Below, piece after piece: positions 1 through 9,701 of a stretch of 64,000 nucleotides of DNA. Both the position numbers and the translations under genes were made by a program. The notes under the pieces are model-generated. The model worked only from the letters and a program-made list of their open reading frames with translations. It was not told where the DNA came from and did not search any database. This DNA comes from Burkholderia cepacia. Lineage in GTDB: Bacteria; Pseudomonadota; Gammaproteobacteria; Burkholderiales; Burkholderiaceae. The stretch is taken from assembly GCF_029962485.1 (NCBI RefSeq), contig NZ_CP073637.1, positions 2,232,001 through 2,296,000 on the forward strand. The letters are read 5' to 3'. Positions within the stretch are counted from its first letter, which is position 1, and each line of letters begins with the position of its first letter.

Positions 1-63
1 GAAACCGAGAAGAAGCGCGACTGGGAACGCGAGAAGGCACGCATCATGCGCGCCGGCACCTGA
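1..63 (+). CDS. smpB: SsrA-binding protein SmpB, C-terminal end only (partial)
   Basis: The first 20 codons read ETEKKRDWEREKARIMRAGT and end in TGA. This is the lysine/arginine-rich C-terminal tail typical of SmpB, which binds tmRNA and escorts it to stalled ribosomes for trans-translation. The rest of the gene lies outside the window. The call rests only on this tail and on the terminator-like hairpin that follows. The ssrA RNA gene itself is not seen in the window. Confidence 0.8.
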   Translation, partial: ETEKKRDWEREKARIMRAGT

Positions 64-87
64 CGCGCGCAACCTGCAATACAAACG

Positions 88-120
88 ACACGGCCCGCTC
101 GAAGCGGGCCGTGTTGCTTT
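88..120 (+). terminator. Rho-independent terminator-like hairpin after smpB
   Basis: A perfect 12-bp GC-rich stem (88-99 pairing with 103-114, 3-nt loop CGA) is followed by TGCTTT rather than a long T-run. It lies 25 bp after the smpB stop. The rest of the stretch from 121 to 312, up to the convergent qmcA end, shows no coding or structural signal I can support. Confidence 0.6.
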
Positions 121-312
121 GGGTTCGGTGAATCCCACATATCGATCGCCCAGAGGCGGCCGGCGGCGTTCGATACACAAAGCCGGTGGTTTCGCCTGAC
201 GATTCGCGCCGAAGGCGCCTTACGGGCTCCGGCGGAACTCGCCCGAACGCGCGACGATTGGCCGCATGCGGATCGCATACAGCGGCCGCCAGCGCATCAG
301 GAACGCCCCGGC

Positions 313-1248
313 TCAGCCCTTCCCGCCCGCGGCCGGCGACGCGCGTTTGACGATCGACATCGCCGATGCGATCGCACTGCCGAGATCCGACAGGTTCGAC
401 GGCACGATCAGCGTGTTGCCCTGCTTCGCGAGATTCGCGAACGCGCCGACATACTGCTCGGCGACCTTCAGGTTCACCGCGTCCATCCCTCCTTGCGACT
501 GCATCGCGCTCGCGATCTTCTGGATCGCCTGCGCGTTCGCCTCGGCCACCGCCAGAATCGCAGCGGCCTCGCCCTGCGCCTGGTTGATCGCGGCCTGCCG
601 CTCGCCTTCGGACTTCTGGATCGCCGCTTCACGCGCGCCCGACGCGAGGTTGATCTGTTCCTGCTTGCGGCCCTCGGATGCGGCGATCAGCGCACGCTTT
701 TCGCGCTCCGCGGTGATCTGCGCCTGCATCGCGTGCAGGATTTCCTTCGGCGGCGTCAGATCCTTGATCTCGTAGCGTAGCACCTTCACACCCCAGTTCG
801 ACGCGGCCTCGTCAAGCGCCGACACAATGCTGTGGTTGATGAAGTCGCGTTCCTCGAACGTCTTGTCGAGTTCCAGCTTGCCGATCACCGAGCGCAGCAT
901 TGTCTGCGACAACTGCGTGATCGCGAGCACGAAGTTGCTCGACCCGTACGACGCCTTCATCGGGTCCATCACCTGGAAATACAGCACGCCGTCGACCTGA
1001 AGCTGCGTGTTGTCGCGCGTGATGCAGATCTGGCTCGGCACGTCGAGCGGGATTTCCTTCAGTATGTGCCGGTACGCGATGCGATCGACGAACGGCAGCA
1101 CGATGTTCAGACCGGGCGACAGCGTCGCGTGATAGCGCCCGAAGCGCTCGAGTACCCATGCATGCTGCTGCGGCACGATCTTCACCGTCTTCGACACGAT
1201 CACGATCGCGATGATGAGCAGGACAACCCAGATGATCAGCGAATCCAT
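313..1248 (-). CDS. qmcA: SPFH/band 7 membrane protein, QmcA/stomatin-like
   Basis: This is a 311-residue protein with one N-terminal membrane segment (residues about 4-20, MDSLIIWVVLLIIAIVIV). A band 7/SPFH domain follows (VPQQHAWVLERFGRYH, then PGLNIVLPFVDRI), and after it an alanine/glutamate/glutamine-rich coiled coil at about 175-260. Family members oligomerise in the membrane and are linked to lipid microdomains and membrane-protein quality control; the exact role here is unknown. It lies 33 bp downstream of an NfeD-like gene on the same strand, the usual NfeD/stomatin pairing, so the two products probably act together. Length is normal for the family. Confidence 0.9.
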   Translation of the reverse strand: MDSLIIWVVLLIIAIVIVSKTVKIVPQQHAWVLERFGRYHATLSPGLNIVLPFVDRIAYRHILKEIPLDVPSQICITRDNTQLQVDGVLYFQVMDPMKASYGSSNFVLAITQLSQTMLRSVIGKLELDKTFEERDFINHSIVSALDEAASNWGVKVLRYEIKDLTPPKEILHAMQAQITAEREKRALIAASEGRKQEQINLASGAREAAIQKSEGERQAAINQAQGEAAAILAVAEANAQAIQKIASAMQSQGGMDAVNLKVAEQYVGAFANLAKQGNTLIVPSNLSDLGSAIASAMSIVKRASPAAGGKG

Positions 1249-1281
1249 GAAGTATTCCCTCCTTGTTGTATTGGCGGACGA

Positions 1282-1716
1282 TCAGCCCGCGGGTTTCGCC
1301 ACGACCACGAGACAATTGCCGCGCACGGCACTCACCTGATACACGTGCACATCGTCGCGCTCGCCGTTCGCAAGCTCGACGTCCCAGTCGGCGCCGCGAT
1401 ACTGCACGCGTGCGCGGCCGTCACGCCACGCATCGACCGTGACGGTCGAGCCGATGTCGAGATTGACGTCGGGATTCGTCGACGTGTCGCGCTTCTGCTT
1501 GCGGCCAAGCCCCGAGCGGCGCAGCGCGATCATCGCGATGAGCGCGACCGCGGCCGCCGCGCCGAACTGCACGTGCGGCGCGAAACCGGCCAGTTGCAGC
1601 AAGCCGCCCGCGAGAAAGCCGAGCGCGATCATCAGCAGGTAGAACGTGCCCGTCAGCAGTTCGGCCACGACCAGCACGCCCACCGCGACCCACCAGAACA
1701 GATGCCCCGACATCAT
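1282..1716 (-). CDS. NfeD-like membrane protein (short form)
   Basis: This is a 144-residue protein starting MMSGHLFWWVAVGVLVVAEL. It has an N-terminal hydrophobic hairpin of two or three membrane segments (residues about 5-60). A C-terminal soluble beta-rich domain (GSTVTVDAWRDGRARVQYRG) follows and matches the NfeD OB-fold. It lacks the ClpP-like protease domain of long NfeD proteins. The reading frame stays open further upstream, but GGAGG five bases before 1716 supports this start; the next codon is also ATG (1713). It lies upstream of qmcA and probably shares its transcript. Confidence 0.85.
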   Translation of the reverse strand: MMSGHLFWWVAVGVLVVAELLTGTFYLLMIALGFLAGGLLQLAGFAPHVQFGAAAAVALIAMIALRRSGLGRKQKRDTSTNPDVNLDIGSTVTVDAWRDGRARVQYRGADWDVELANGERDDVHVYQVSAVRGNCLVVVAKPAG

Positions 1717-1810
1717 TTTGGCCTCCAGAAAAACGCCCCCGATACTCACTATATTCGCTGCCGCGAGCGGAGGCGACCGGCACGCCCGGATCGGCACGTT
1801 GCGTACCGAC

Positions 1811-1842
1811 AAAAAAAACACCCCGGTGCGTACCGGGGTGTT
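1811..1842 (-). terminator. Rho-independent terminator of ppsA
   Basis: A perfect 11-bp stem (1817-1827 with 1832-1842, loop of 4) is followed on the minus strand by an uninterrupted run of eight T residues. It lies about 80 bp downstream of the ppsA stop and upstream of nfeD, so it separates ppsA transcription from nfeD-qmcA. Confidence 0.9.
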
Positions 1843-1920
1843 TATAACACGAACCTTGCATTTTGCCTTCAACGAAAGCGTGGCGGCACCGCGCTTTCGC
1901 CGAAGCGGCATCACCGACCG

Positions 1921-4323
1921 TTACTTCCGGTTGGCGGCGAGTGCCTGCCACGTATCGATGATCGTGTCGGGGTTCAGCGAAATCGACACGATGCCTTCGT
2001 CGGTCAGCCATTGCGCGAAGTCCGGGTGATCGGACGGGCCCTGGCCGCAGATACCGACGTACTTGCCCATCTTGAGGCAGGTATCGATCGCGCGCTTCAG
2101 CAGGAACTTGACGGCCGGATCGCGTTCGTCGAAGTCGACGGCCAGCAGTTCCATGCCCGAGTCGCGGTCGAGGCCGAGCGTGAGCTGCGTGAGGTCGTTC
2201 GAGCCGATCGAGAAACCGTCGAAGTGTTCCAGGAACTCTTCGGCGAGGATCGCGTTGGTCGGCACTTCGCACATCATCACGAGGCGCAGGCCGTTTTCAC
2301 CGCGCTTCAGGCCGAACTTCTCGAGCAGGCCGACAACACGCTCCGCCTGCTTCACGGTCCGCACGAACGGCACCATAATCTCGACGTTGGTCAGGCCCAT
2401 CTCGTCGCGCACGCGCTTCAGTGCACGGCACTCCATCTCGAACGCCTGCGCGAAGTCTTCGGCGATGTAACGCGACGCGCCGCGGAAGCCCAGCATCGGG
2501 TTTTCCTCGTCCGGCTCGTAACGCGAACCGCCGATCAGCTTCTTGTACTCGTTCGACTTGAAGTCGGACAGACGCACGATCACGGGCTTCGGATAGAACG
2601 CCGCAGCGATCGTCGCGACGCCTTCGGTCAGCTTGTCGACGTAGAACTGACGCGGCGATGCGTGACCGCGCGCGACGCTCTCGACCGCCTTCTTCAGGTC
2701 CTGGTCGATGTTCGGGTACTCGAGAATCGCCTTCGGGTGAACGCCGATGTTGTTGTTGATGATGAACTCGAGACGCGCGAGACCCACACCGCCGTTCGGC
2801 AGTTGCGAGAAGTCGAACGCGAGCTGCGGGTTACCGACGTTCATCATGATCTTGACCGGGATTTCCGGCAGTTCGCCGCGCTGCACTTCCGTGACTTCCG
2901 TCTCGAGCAGGCCGTCGTAGATCTTGCCTTCGTCGCCTTCCGCGCACGATACCGTGACGAGCGCGCCGTCCTTCAGGATGTCGGTCGCATCGCCGCAACC
3001 GACGACTGCCGGCACGCCGAGCTCACGCGCGATGATCGCCGCGTGGCAGGTCCGGCCGCCACGGTTCGTGACGATCGCGGCCGCACGCTTCATCACCGGC
3101 TCCCAGTTCGGGTCGGTCATGTCGGCCACCAGCACGTCGCCCGGCTGCACGCGTTCCATTTCCGACGGATCCTGGATCACGCGCACGGGGCCCGCACCGA
3201 TCTTCTGGCCGATCGCACGGCCCGTCGCCAGCACCTGCGACTGGCCCTTCAGCTTGAAACGCTGCTCGGCCTTGCCGGTTGCCTGGCTCTTCACCGTTTC
3301 CGGACGCGCCTGCAGGATGAAGATCTTGCCGTCGCGGCCGTCCTTGCCCCACTCGATGTCCATCGGACGCTGGTAGTGCTTCTCGATGATGACCGCGTAC
3401 TTCGCCAGCTCGATCACGTCCTCGTCGGTGATCGAGTAGCGGTTGCGCTGCTCGTGCGGCACGTCGACCGTCTTCACGCGGCCCGGCTCGCCCGGCTGCG
3501 TGAATTCCATCTTGATCAGCTTCGAGCCGATCGAGCGGCGGATGATCGGGTACTTGTCCTGTGCGAGCGTCGTCTTGAACACGTAGAACTCGTCCGGGTT
3601 CACGGCGCCCTGCACGACGGTTTCGCCCAGGCCGTAGCTCGACGTGATGAACACGGCGTCCTTGAAGCCCGATTCGGTGTCGATCGTGAACATCACGCCC
3701 GCGGCGCCGACGTCCGAGCGGACCATGCGCTGCACACCGGCCGACAGTGCGACTTCGGCGTGCGTGAAGCCCTTGTGGACGCGGTACGAGATCGCGCGGT
3801 CGTTGTACAGCGACGCGAACACGTGCTTCATGCGGTCGAGCACGTCTTCGATGCCGACGACGTTCAGGTACGACTCCTGCTGGCCGGCGAACGATGCGTC
3901 GGGCAGGTCTTCCGCGGTCGCGGACGATCGCACGGCAAACGACAGCTCGGCCGGCGAGCCGTTCTTCAGGACTTCAAACTGCTCGCGAATTTCCTGCTCG
4001 AGACGTGCCTGCATCGGCGCGTCGACGATCCACTTGCGGATTTCGGCACCGGCTTCGGCAAGCGCCTTCACGTCGTCGATGTCGAGGGACTCGAGACGCT
4101 TGGCAATACGATCGGTCAGGTCGTTGTGCGTGAGGAAATCGCGAAACGCGAGCGCGGTCGTGGCGAAACCGGTGGGTACGCGAACGCCTGCTTCGGAAAG
4201 CTGGCTGATCATCTCGCCGAGCGACGCATTCTTGCCGCCCACGATCTCCACATCAGTCATCCGCAACTGCTCGAACGGAATTACATACGCCTGGTCCTTT
4301 GCGACGTTTGCTGCGTTAGTCAT
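1921..4323 (-). CDS. ppsA: Phosphoenolpyruvate synthase
   Basis: PpsA (pyruvate, water dikinase) makes PEP from pyruvate and ATP for gluconeogenesis, giving AMP and phosphate. The 800-residue protein has the N-terminal ATP-grasp-type nucleotide domain ([11 protein letters not shown] near residue 28), the phosphohistidine domain with [15 protein letters not shown] (His at about 427), and a C-terminal PEP-binding barrel with [14 protein letters not shown] and [11 protein letters not shown]. Length matches the family (about 790-800). The start at 4323 has AGGGG six bases upstream; a longer frame to 4362 lacks support. It diverges from ppsR, whose product controls this enzyme by phosphorylation. 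Confidence 0.97.
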   Translation of the reverse strand: MTNAANVAKDQAYVIPFEQLRMTDVEIVGGKNASLGEMISQLSEAGVRVPTGFATTALAFRDFLTHNDLTDRIAKRLESLDIDDVKALAEAGAEIRKWIVDAPMQARLEQEIREQFEVLKNGSPAELSFAVRSSATAEDLPDASFAGQQESYLNVVGIEDVLDRMKHVFASLYNDRAISYRVHKGFTHAEVALSAGVQRMVRSDVGAAGVMFTIDTESGFKDAVFITSSYGLGETVVQGAVNPDEFYVFKTTLAQDKYPIIRRSIGSKLIKMEFTQPGEPGRVKTVDVPHEQRNRYSITDEDVIELAKYAVIIEKHYQRPMDIEWGKDGRDGKIFILQARPETVKSQATGKAEQRFKLKGQSQVLATGRAIGQKIGAGPVRVIQDPSEMERVQPGDVLVADMTDPNWEPVMKRAAAIVTNRGGRTCHAAIIARELGVPAVVGCGDATDILKDGALVTVSCAEGDEGKIYDGLLETEVTEVQRGELPEIPVKIMMNVGNPQLAFDFSQLPNGGVGLARLEFIINNNIGVHPKAILEYPNIDQDLKKAVESVARGHASPRQFYVDKLTEGVATIAAAFYPKPVIVRLSDFKSNEYKKLIGGSRYEPDEENPMLGFRGASRYIAEDFAQAFEMECRALKRVRDEMGLTNVEIMVPFVRTVKQAERVVGLLEKFGLKRGENGLRLVMMCEVPTNAILAEEFLEHFDGFSIGSNDLTQLTLGLDRDSGMELLAVDFDERDPAVKFLLKRAIDTCLKMGKYVGICGQGPSDHPDFAQWLTDEGIVSISLNPDTIIDTWQALAANRK

Positions 4324-4699
4324 ACAAGCCCCTAAGTGTGAAAAAAATGCTCGATTGCGCAAGTGGGCTCGGACGCGGGCGCTTGCAAAAAGGCGCGGCG
4401 CGTCTTGCGCAACCTGTTAGATAAACACTCGCAGCGGCGAAAAATCTTTCGACCCGATTTGCAAAAATCCCGGCAGAACGGCGATATTTACAGACAAATC
4501 GCCACACTTGCCGGGAATTTTGGAATCGAGCGGCAAAGCCTGGGGCGCCTTTCGCGCCCTGCCCCCGCAATTGCTTATCCAACAGGTTGCCGCTATTCTA
4601 CCGTGCCGGCTGCCGGATGTGGCGCGACCTTGTCACTGCGTCTGGAGGCGAACCTCCAGCCGCCCGCGCAACCGCCCTTCACGCTCGACGCCCAGATTC
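4324..4699. promoter_or_regulatory. ppsA/ppsR divergent intergenic region with a candidate ppsR promoter
   Basis: This is a 376-bp gene-free region with AT-rich patches at 4340-4350 and 4425-4500, between two divergent genes of the same pathway. A candidate ppsR promoter is TTGCTT at 4571-4576, a 17-bp spacer and TATTCT at 4594-4599, giving a leader of roughly 95 bases. I could not pick a convincing ppsA promoter or a Cra-type operator by eye. Confidence 0.45.
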
Positions 4700-5515
4700 A
4701 TGCTGCCTACCGTATTCATCGTCTCCGACGGCACCGGGATCACTGCCGAAACCTTCGCGCACTCGATCCTCTCCCAGTTCGACCAGAAATTCCGCCTCGT
4801 GCGCGTGCCGTTCGTCGACTCGCTCGACAAAGCCTATGCGACCGTCGAGAAGATCAACGAGGCCGCCGTACACGACGGCCGCCGCGCGATCGTGTTCACG
4901 ACGCTCGTCGACAGCGAGTCGAACGACATCGTCAAACGCTCGAACGCGCTCGTGCTCGACATGTTCCAGCGCTTCGTCGAACCGCTCGAGCAGGAACTGG
5001 AGCTGAAATCTAGCCACGCGATGGGCCGCGGCCACCAGAACGCCGACACCGAGGAGTACAAGACGCGGATCGAGGCGATCAACTTCTCGCTCGCGCACGA
5101 CGACGGCCAGTCGAACCGCAACCTGTCGGAAGCCGACGTGATCCTCGTCGGCGTGTCGCGCAGCGGCAAGACACCGACGAGCCTGTATCTCGCGATGCAA
5201 TACGGCGTGAAGGCGGCAAACTATCCGCTGATTCCGGAAGATTTCGAGCGCGGCAAGCTGCCGTCGGCGCTGTCCGCGCACCGCGAGAAGCTGTTCGGCC
5301 TGTCGATCGACCCGCAGCGCCTATCGGAGATCCGCAACGAGCGCCGGCCGGGCAGCAAATATGCGGCGCCCGAGAACTGCCGTTACGAGATCAACGAGGC
5401 CGAGGCGATGATGCGTCGCGAAGGGATCAAGTGGCTGTCGTCGACGCACAAGTCGATCGAGGAAATCGCGACGACGATCCTGCAGGAAATCCGTCTCGAC
5501 CGGCAGTCGTACTGA
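4700..5515 (+). CDS. ppsR: PEP synthetase regulatory protein (bifunctional kinase/pyrophosphorylase, DUF299)
   Basis: This 271-residue protein belongs to the DUF299 family, which inactivates PEP synthase by ADP-dependent phosphorylation of a threonine and reactivates it by phosphate-dependent pyrophosphorolysis. It begins MLPTVFIVSDGTGITAE, the conserved family N-terminus, and has the P-loop GVSRSGKTPTSLYLA at about residues 152-166. The open frame extends to 4508, but the family start is at 4700 and the extra 64 codons look like translated intergenic sequence. It is divergent from its target ppsA. Confidence 0.96.
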   Translation: MLPTVFIVSDGTGITAETFAHSILSQFDQKFRLVRVPFVDSLDKAYATVEKINEAAVHDGRRAIVFTTLVDSESNDIVKRSNALVLDMFQRFVEPLEQELELKSSHAMGRGHQNADTEEYKTRIEAINFSLAHDDGQSNRNLSEADVILVGVSRSGKTPTSLYLAMQYGVKAANYPLIPEDFERGKLPSALSAHREKLFGLSIDPQRLSEIRNERRPGSKYAAPENCRYEINEAEAMMRREGIKWLSSTHKSIEEIATTILQEIRLDRQSY

Positions 5516-5525
5516 GCGCCTGCGC

Positions 5526-5641
5526 GCGGGCGGCCGCCTGGCCGCCCGCCGGAAACAAAAAGGCGGATCAATGAAAAACCCCCAAGGGTTGGAATGATGT
5601 CCAACTCTTGGGGGTCAGCTCACGAACGCGGCCTTTTTGTT
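5526..5641. terminator. Compound bidirectional terminator between ppsR and the RNA methyltransferase gene
   Basis: Three stems occupy the convergent gap. A perfect 10-bp GC stem lies at 5526-5535/5540-5549. A 16-bp stem with one G-T pair lies at 5578-5593/5600-5615, and on the minus strand it is followed by TTTTTC, which suits the methyltransferase gene. An outer 11-bp stem (5554-5564 with 5631-5641, AACAAAAAGGC/GCCTTTTTGTT) encloses the second and can serve the plus strand after ppsR. Confidence 0.8.
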
Positions 5642-5664
5642 GTGCGGCGCGTGCGCGCGCGGCG

Positions 5665-6447
5665 TCATGCAGGCCGCTGCTGGCGCACCTGCTCGAACAG
5701 GCACACCGCTGCCGCTGCTGCGACGTTCAGCGACTCCATCCCGCCCGGCTGCGGGATCGTCACGCGATGCGTGGCCGCATCGCGCCAGAACGCCGACACG
5801 CCGGCGCCCTCGTTGCCGAACACCCACGCAACCGGCCCCGACAGGTCGCAATCGTAGACCGCCTGCGCGCCATGCGAGTCGGTCAGTGCGACCGGCACGT
5901 CGAGGCGTTCGGCGAGCGCGGCAGCGTCGACATCCTCGTGGATCGACAGCAGGAAATGGGCACCCATGCCCGAGCGCAGCACCTTCGACGACCAGGCATA
6001 CGCCGTTCCCGGCGCACAGAACACGTGGCGTACACCGGCCGCCGCCGCGCTGCGCAGGATCGAACCGACATTGCCGGCATCCTGCACGCCGTCGAGCACG
6101 ACCGACGTATGCGTGACGCGAGCGGGCAGCGGTTGTTCAGGCCGGTCGACGAGCAGCAGGAAGCCGACGCCGTTGACGACGTTCGACAACTGCCCGAACA
6201 ACGCGTCGGGCAACGTGACGATCCGCTGCGCGTCCACGCGCGCGACGATCGCCTGCGCCTCGGCGTGGCCGAGCGCGCCTTCGGTCGCCACGCACAGCTC
6301 CGGCGTCGCGCCCGTATCGAGGTACGCGCTCGCGAGATGGAATCCTTCGAGCAGCGCCTGGCCGCTGCGGCGCTGATGGGGCGTCGAACCCGCCAGCGCC
6401 TTCAGGCGCTTGTACAGCGGGTTGTCGCGGGAAGTAATGCTTTTCAT
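5665..6447 (-). CDS. TrmH/SpoU-family RNA 2'-O-methyltransferase
   Basis: This 260-residue protein has an N-terminal substrate-binding part ([15 protein letters not shown]) and a C-terminal SPOUT domain with the knot motifs [30 protein letters not shown] and [17 protein letters not shown]. It should transfer a methyl group from S-adenosylmethionine to a ribose 2'-OH in rRNA or tRNA. The exact base is not deducible; it resembles TsnR/YsgA-type enzymes more than E. coli RlmB, so no symbol is given. Its ATG overlaps the rnhB stop in an ATGA (6444-6447), indicating translational coupling at the end of the lipid A cluster. The start at 6447 was preferred to an upstream in-frame codon because of this overlap. 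Confidence 0.88.
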   Translation of the reverse strand: MKSITSRDNPLYKRLKALAGSTPHQRRSGQALLEGFHLASAYLDTGATPELCVATEGALGHAEAQAIVARVDAQRIVTLPDALFGQLSNVVNGVGFLLLVDRPEQPLPARVTHTSVVLDGVQDAGNVGSILRSAAAAGVRHVFCAPGTAYAWSSKVLRSGMGAHFLLSIHEDVDAAALAERLDVPVALTDSHGAQAVYDCDLSGPVAWVFGNEGAGVSAFWRDAATHRVTIPQPGGMESLNVAAAAAVCLFEQVRQQRPA

Positions 6448-7088
6448 CGAATCAGGTCGAGTGCCGCACGGACGGGCGCGAACGAGCGCCGATGCGCTTC
6501 GCACGGGCCGTGCTCGCGCAGTGCGGCAAGGTGTTTCGCGGTGCCGTAGCCCGCATGTACGTTGAAGCCGTACACCGGGAAGCGTTCGTGCAGGTCGACC
6601 AGCATGCGGTCGCGCGTGACCTTCGCGAGGATCGACGCAGCCGAGATGCTCGGCACCAGCGCGTCGCCGCTGACGATCGCCTCGGCCCGCACGGTCAGCG
6701 TCGGGCAGCGGTTGCCGTCGATCTGCGCGAGCGTCGGCAGGACCGCCAGACCCTCGACGGCCCGCTTCATCGCGAGCATCGTTGCGTGCAGGATGTTCAG
6801 CGTGTCGATCTCGTCGACGCTCGCCGACGCGACGCAGTACGCGCGCGACCGCGCGACGATCAGCTCGTACAGCGCGTCGCGCTTCTTCGCGGACAGCGCC
6901 TTCGAATCGTCGAGCCCGTCGATCGGCTGCGCGGGATCGAGAATCACCGCGGCCGCCACCACCGGCCCCGCGAGCGGGCCGCGGCCGGCTTCGTCGACGC
7001 CGCAGACGATCTCGTCAGGGCGGCTGAAGTCGAAACCGCCCTGCTCGTCGCTCGACGAACGGCGGCGTGATGCACGTACTGCGGTCAT
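6444..7088 (-). CDS. rnhB: Ribonuclease HII
   Basis: This 214-residue protein carries [20 protein letters not shown] (residues about 29-48) with the catalytic Asp-Glu pair of RNase HII, plus [12 protein letters not shown] and the conserved [19 protein letters not shown]. It removes ribonucleotides and RNA from RNA-DNA hybrids. The N-terminus has a short arginine/serine-rich extension. It overlaps lpxB by ATGA at 7085-7088 and the methyltransferase gene by ATGA at 6444-6447, the same lpxB-rnhB order as in E. coli, where dnaE follows instead. Confidence 0.96.
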   Translation of the reverse strand: MTAVRASRRRSSSDEQGGFDFSRPDEIVCGVDEAGRGPLAGPVVAAAVILDPAQPIDGLDDSKALSAKKRDALYELIVARSRAYCVASASVDEIDTLNILHATMLAMKRAVEGLAVLPTLAQIDGNRCPTLTVRAEAIVSGDALVPSISAASILAKVTRDRMLVDLHERFPVYGFNVHAGYGTAKHLAALREHGPCEAHRRSFAPVRAALDLIR

Positions 7089-8254
7089 GCGCGCCCCTTG
7101 CGATGTTCGAGCACGCGTACGACGGCTTCGGCCGCCTTCACGGCCGTATTCTGCCGCAGCGAAAGATGCATTTCGGTAAACACGTCGGTCAGCGTGCGGC
7201 GGTTCGCGTCATCGCGCAGCTGCGTAAGCGTCGCATCGGCGAGCGCCTCGGGCGTCGCGAAATGCTGCAGCAGCTCGGGCACGACGAAACGCCCCGCCAG
7301 GATGTTCGGCAAGCCGACGTACGGCAGGTAACCCTGCCGGCGCATGATCTGACCGGTCAGCCAGGGCACCTTGTACGAGATCACCATCGGCTTCTTCAGC
7401 AGCGCGGCTTCCAGCGTGACCGTGCCGCTCTTCACGAGGATCGCGTCGGCAGCCGTCATCGCGACTTGCGAGCGGCCGTCGGTGAGCGTCAGCGCGAGTT
7501 GCGGATGCGCATCGACGAGCGGCTGCAGCAGTTCGCGCAGTGCGGGCGTCGCCGCCGGCATCACGAACCGCACGCCGGGCTCGCGCTGCTGCATCAGCGC
7601 CATCGCCGCGAAGAACGTCGGGCCGATCAGCGCGATCTCGGAGCGTCGGCTGCCCGGCAGCACCGCGATCACGGGGCCGTCTGCGGGCAGGCCCAGCGCG
7701 ATGCGCGCGCCGTGCGTATCGGGTTCGAGCGGAATCTCGTCGGCCAGCGGATGGCCGACATACGTCGATGCGACGCCTGCCTTGTCGAGGATCGCCGGTT
7801 CGAACGGGAACAGGCACAGCATGTGATCGACGGACTTCGCGATCTTCTTGATCCGGCCGCCGCGCCACGCCCAGATCGACGGGCACACGAAGTGGATCGA
7901 CGGAATGCCCGCGTCGCGCGCGGCCTGTTCGACATTGAAGTTGAAGTCAGGCGCGTCGACACCGATGAATGCGTCCGGCCGCTCGGCGAGCAGCTGGCGC
8001 TTCAGTTCGCCGCGAATCCGCAGGATCTCGGGAATCTGGCCCAGCGCCTCGACATAGCCGCGCACGGTCAGCTTGTCCATCTGCCAGTGCGAGTCGAAGC
8101 CCTGCGCGATCATCCGCTGCCCACCGATCCCGTAATACTGGGCCGATTCGGGCAACCGCTCGCGCAGGCCGCCGAGCAGCGATGCCCCGAGCAGGTCGCC
8201 CGACGGCTCGCCGGCCACCATCGCGAGCCGGAGCTGATTGGTCGGAAGCGCCAT
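7085..8254 (-). CDS. lpxB: Lipid-A-disaccharide synthase
   Basis: LpxB joins UDP-2,3-diacylglucosamine and lipid X to form the lipid A disaccharide on the inner face of the cytoplasmic membrane. The 389-residue product shows the family N-terminus ([21 protein letters not shown]), the conserved APSIWAW-type motif here as [23 protein letters not shown] and [10 protein letters not shown]. Length is typical of glycosyltransferase family 19. It starts 3 bp after lpxA and overlaps rnhB by 4 bp. Confidence 0.97.
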   Translation of the reverse strand: MALPTNQLRLAMVAGEPSGDLLGASLLGGLRERLPESAQYYGIGGQRMIAQGFDSHWQMDKLTVRGYVEALGQIPEILRIRGELKRQLLAERPDAFIGVDAPDFNFNVEQAARDAGIPSIHFVCPSIWAWRGGRIKKIAKSVDHMLCLFPFEPAILDKAGVASTYVGHPLADEIPLEPDTHGARIALGLPADGPVIAVLPGSRRSEIALIGPTFFAAMALMQQREPGVRFVMPAATPALRELLQPLVDAHPQLALTLTDGRSQVAMTAADAILVKSGTVTLEAALLKKPMVISYKVPWLTGQIMRRQGYLPYVGLPNILAGRFVVPELLQHFATPEALADATLTQLRDDANRRTLTDVFTEMHLSLRQNTAVKAAEAVVRVLEHRKGRA

Positions 8255-8257
8255 CGC

Positions 8258-9046
8258 TTAGCGGATGATGCCGCGTTGCGACGCGTCGATGAAATCGACG
8301 AGTGCCTTCACCGGCGCATCGCCGTCGCCGCCGGCCTCCGCCAGCTCGCGCAACTGCACCTTCGCTTCCTCGAACGACAGGCCGTTCTTGTAGAGCACGC
8401 GGTACGCGCTGCGCAGCGCCGAGATCGCATCGGCCGAGAAGCCGCGCCGGCGCAGCCCTTCAACGTTGATCCCGTGCGGTTCGGCCTTGTTGCCGGCCGC
8501 GATCACGAACGGCGGGATGTCCTGCACGAGCGCCGACGCGCCGCCCAGCATCGAGTGCGCGCCGATGCGCACGAACTGGTGGACGCCCGACATGCCGCCG
8601 ACGATCGCCCAGTCGCCGATCTCGACGTGGCCGGCCATCTGCGCGTTGCTCGACAGGATCACGTTGTTGCCGACGCGGCAGTCATGGCCGATGTGCACGT
8701 AGGCCATGATCCAGTTGTCGTCGCCGAGCGTCGTCACGCCGACGTCCTGCACGGTACCCGTGTGGATCGTCGTGAATTCGCGGATCGTGTTGCGGTTGCC
8801 GATCACGAGCTTCGTCGGCTCGTCCTTGTACTTCATGTCCTGCGGACGGCCGCCGACCGACGCGTAGTGGCCGATGCGGTTGTCTTCGCCGAGCGTCGTA
8901 TGGCCTTCGATCACGCTGTGCGAGCCGATCGTCGTACGCGCGCCGATCGTGACGTGCGGGCCGACGATCGCGTACGGGCCGATCTCGACCGATTCGTCGA
9001 TCTGCGCGCCCGGCTCGACAATCGCGGTGGGATGAATCCTGGTCAT
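8258..9046 (-). CDS. lpxA: UDP-N-acetylglucosamine acyltransferase
   Basis: LpxA catalyses the first step of lipid A synthesis, 3-O-acylation of UDP-GlcNAc by a hydroxyacyl-ACP. The 262-residue protein starts [20 protein letters not shown] and is built of hexapeptide repeats (left-handed beta-helix) up to about residue 190. It then has the C-terminal helical domain with [13 protein letters not shown]. The catalytic-histidine region reads [16 protein letters not shown]. It lies between fabZ and lpxB in the usual order. Confidence 0.97.
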   Translation of the reverse strand: MTRIHPTAIVEPGAQIDESVEIGPYAIVGPHVTIGARTTIGSHSVIEGHTTLGEDNRIGHYASVGGRPQDMKYKDEPTKLVIGNRNTIREFTTIHTGTVQDVGVTTLGDDNWIMAYVHIGHDCRVGNNVILSSNAQMAGHVEIGDWAIVGGMSGVHQFVRIGAHSMLGGASALVQDIPPFVIAAGNKAEPHGINVEGLRRRGFSADAISALRSAYRVLYKNGLSFEEAKVQLRELAEAGGDGDAPVKALVDFIDASQRGIIR

Positions 9047-9104
9047 GCGCCGTTGCCTCTCGATGTGATGTGTCGCGTTGCGTTGCCCATGCGTGCCGCG
9101 TCGC

Positions 9105-9572
9105 TCAGGGCGCCGCGTCGGCCGTCTTGACCGTGCACATCAGTTCGGCTTCCGCCGCCACCTTGCCGTCCACTTCCGCCACCGCCTTGAACTTCCAGAT
9201 ACCGCGGATGTAGCGTTCGAACGTCACGTTCAGAATCAGTTGATCGCCCGGCTCGACCACACGCTTGAAGCGCGCACCGTCGATGCCGACGAAGTAGTAC
9301 AGCGTGTTCTCCGGATCCTTCGGCTGCTCTTCCGCGAAGGTCAGCAGTGCGGCAGCCTGCGCGAGCGCCTCGAGGATCAGCACGCCCGGCATCACCGGCC
9401 GCTTCGGGAAGTGCCCCTGGAAAAACGGCTCGTTGATCGACACGTTCTTCAGCGCTTTGATCCCTTTGTGCGGCTCGAGTTCGAGCACGCGATCGACGAG
9501 CAGAATCGGGTAGCGATGCGGCAGCAGCGTGAGGATCTTGTGGATGTCGAGATTGATTTTTTCAGTGCTCAT
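9105..9572 (-). CDS. fabZ: 3-hydroxyacyl-[acyl-carrier-protein] dehydratase FabZ
   Basis: This 155-residue hotdog-fold protein starts [20 protein letters not shown]. It has [13 protein letters not shown] and the active-site segment [20 protein letters not shown] containing the catalytic His and Glu. FabZ dehydrates 3-hydroxyacyl-ACP in fatty acid synthesis and so competes with LpxA and LpxD for the same substrate, which explains its place between their genes. The frame runs up to 9650, but the start at 9572 fits the family length. Confidence 0.97.
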
Positions 9573-9701
9573 GATGGTTCGTCTCACGCAGAGGCTGCGC
9601 GGTGGTGATGCAAAGGCTGAAGCGGGCCGCCGCGCGGCCCAGTCTGGCAAACCGGGCCGGTTGCGCTGGCCGTGCCCGGTTCGTGGTCTCGCATGATGCG
9701 C

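Noticed and set aside
832..4335. Open frame of 1167 codons on the plus strand
   Set aside because: It runs antisense to ppsA, nfeD and qmcA, whose motifs are clear. Its translation is Arg/Ala/His-rich without domains, a usual artefact of high-GC third positions.
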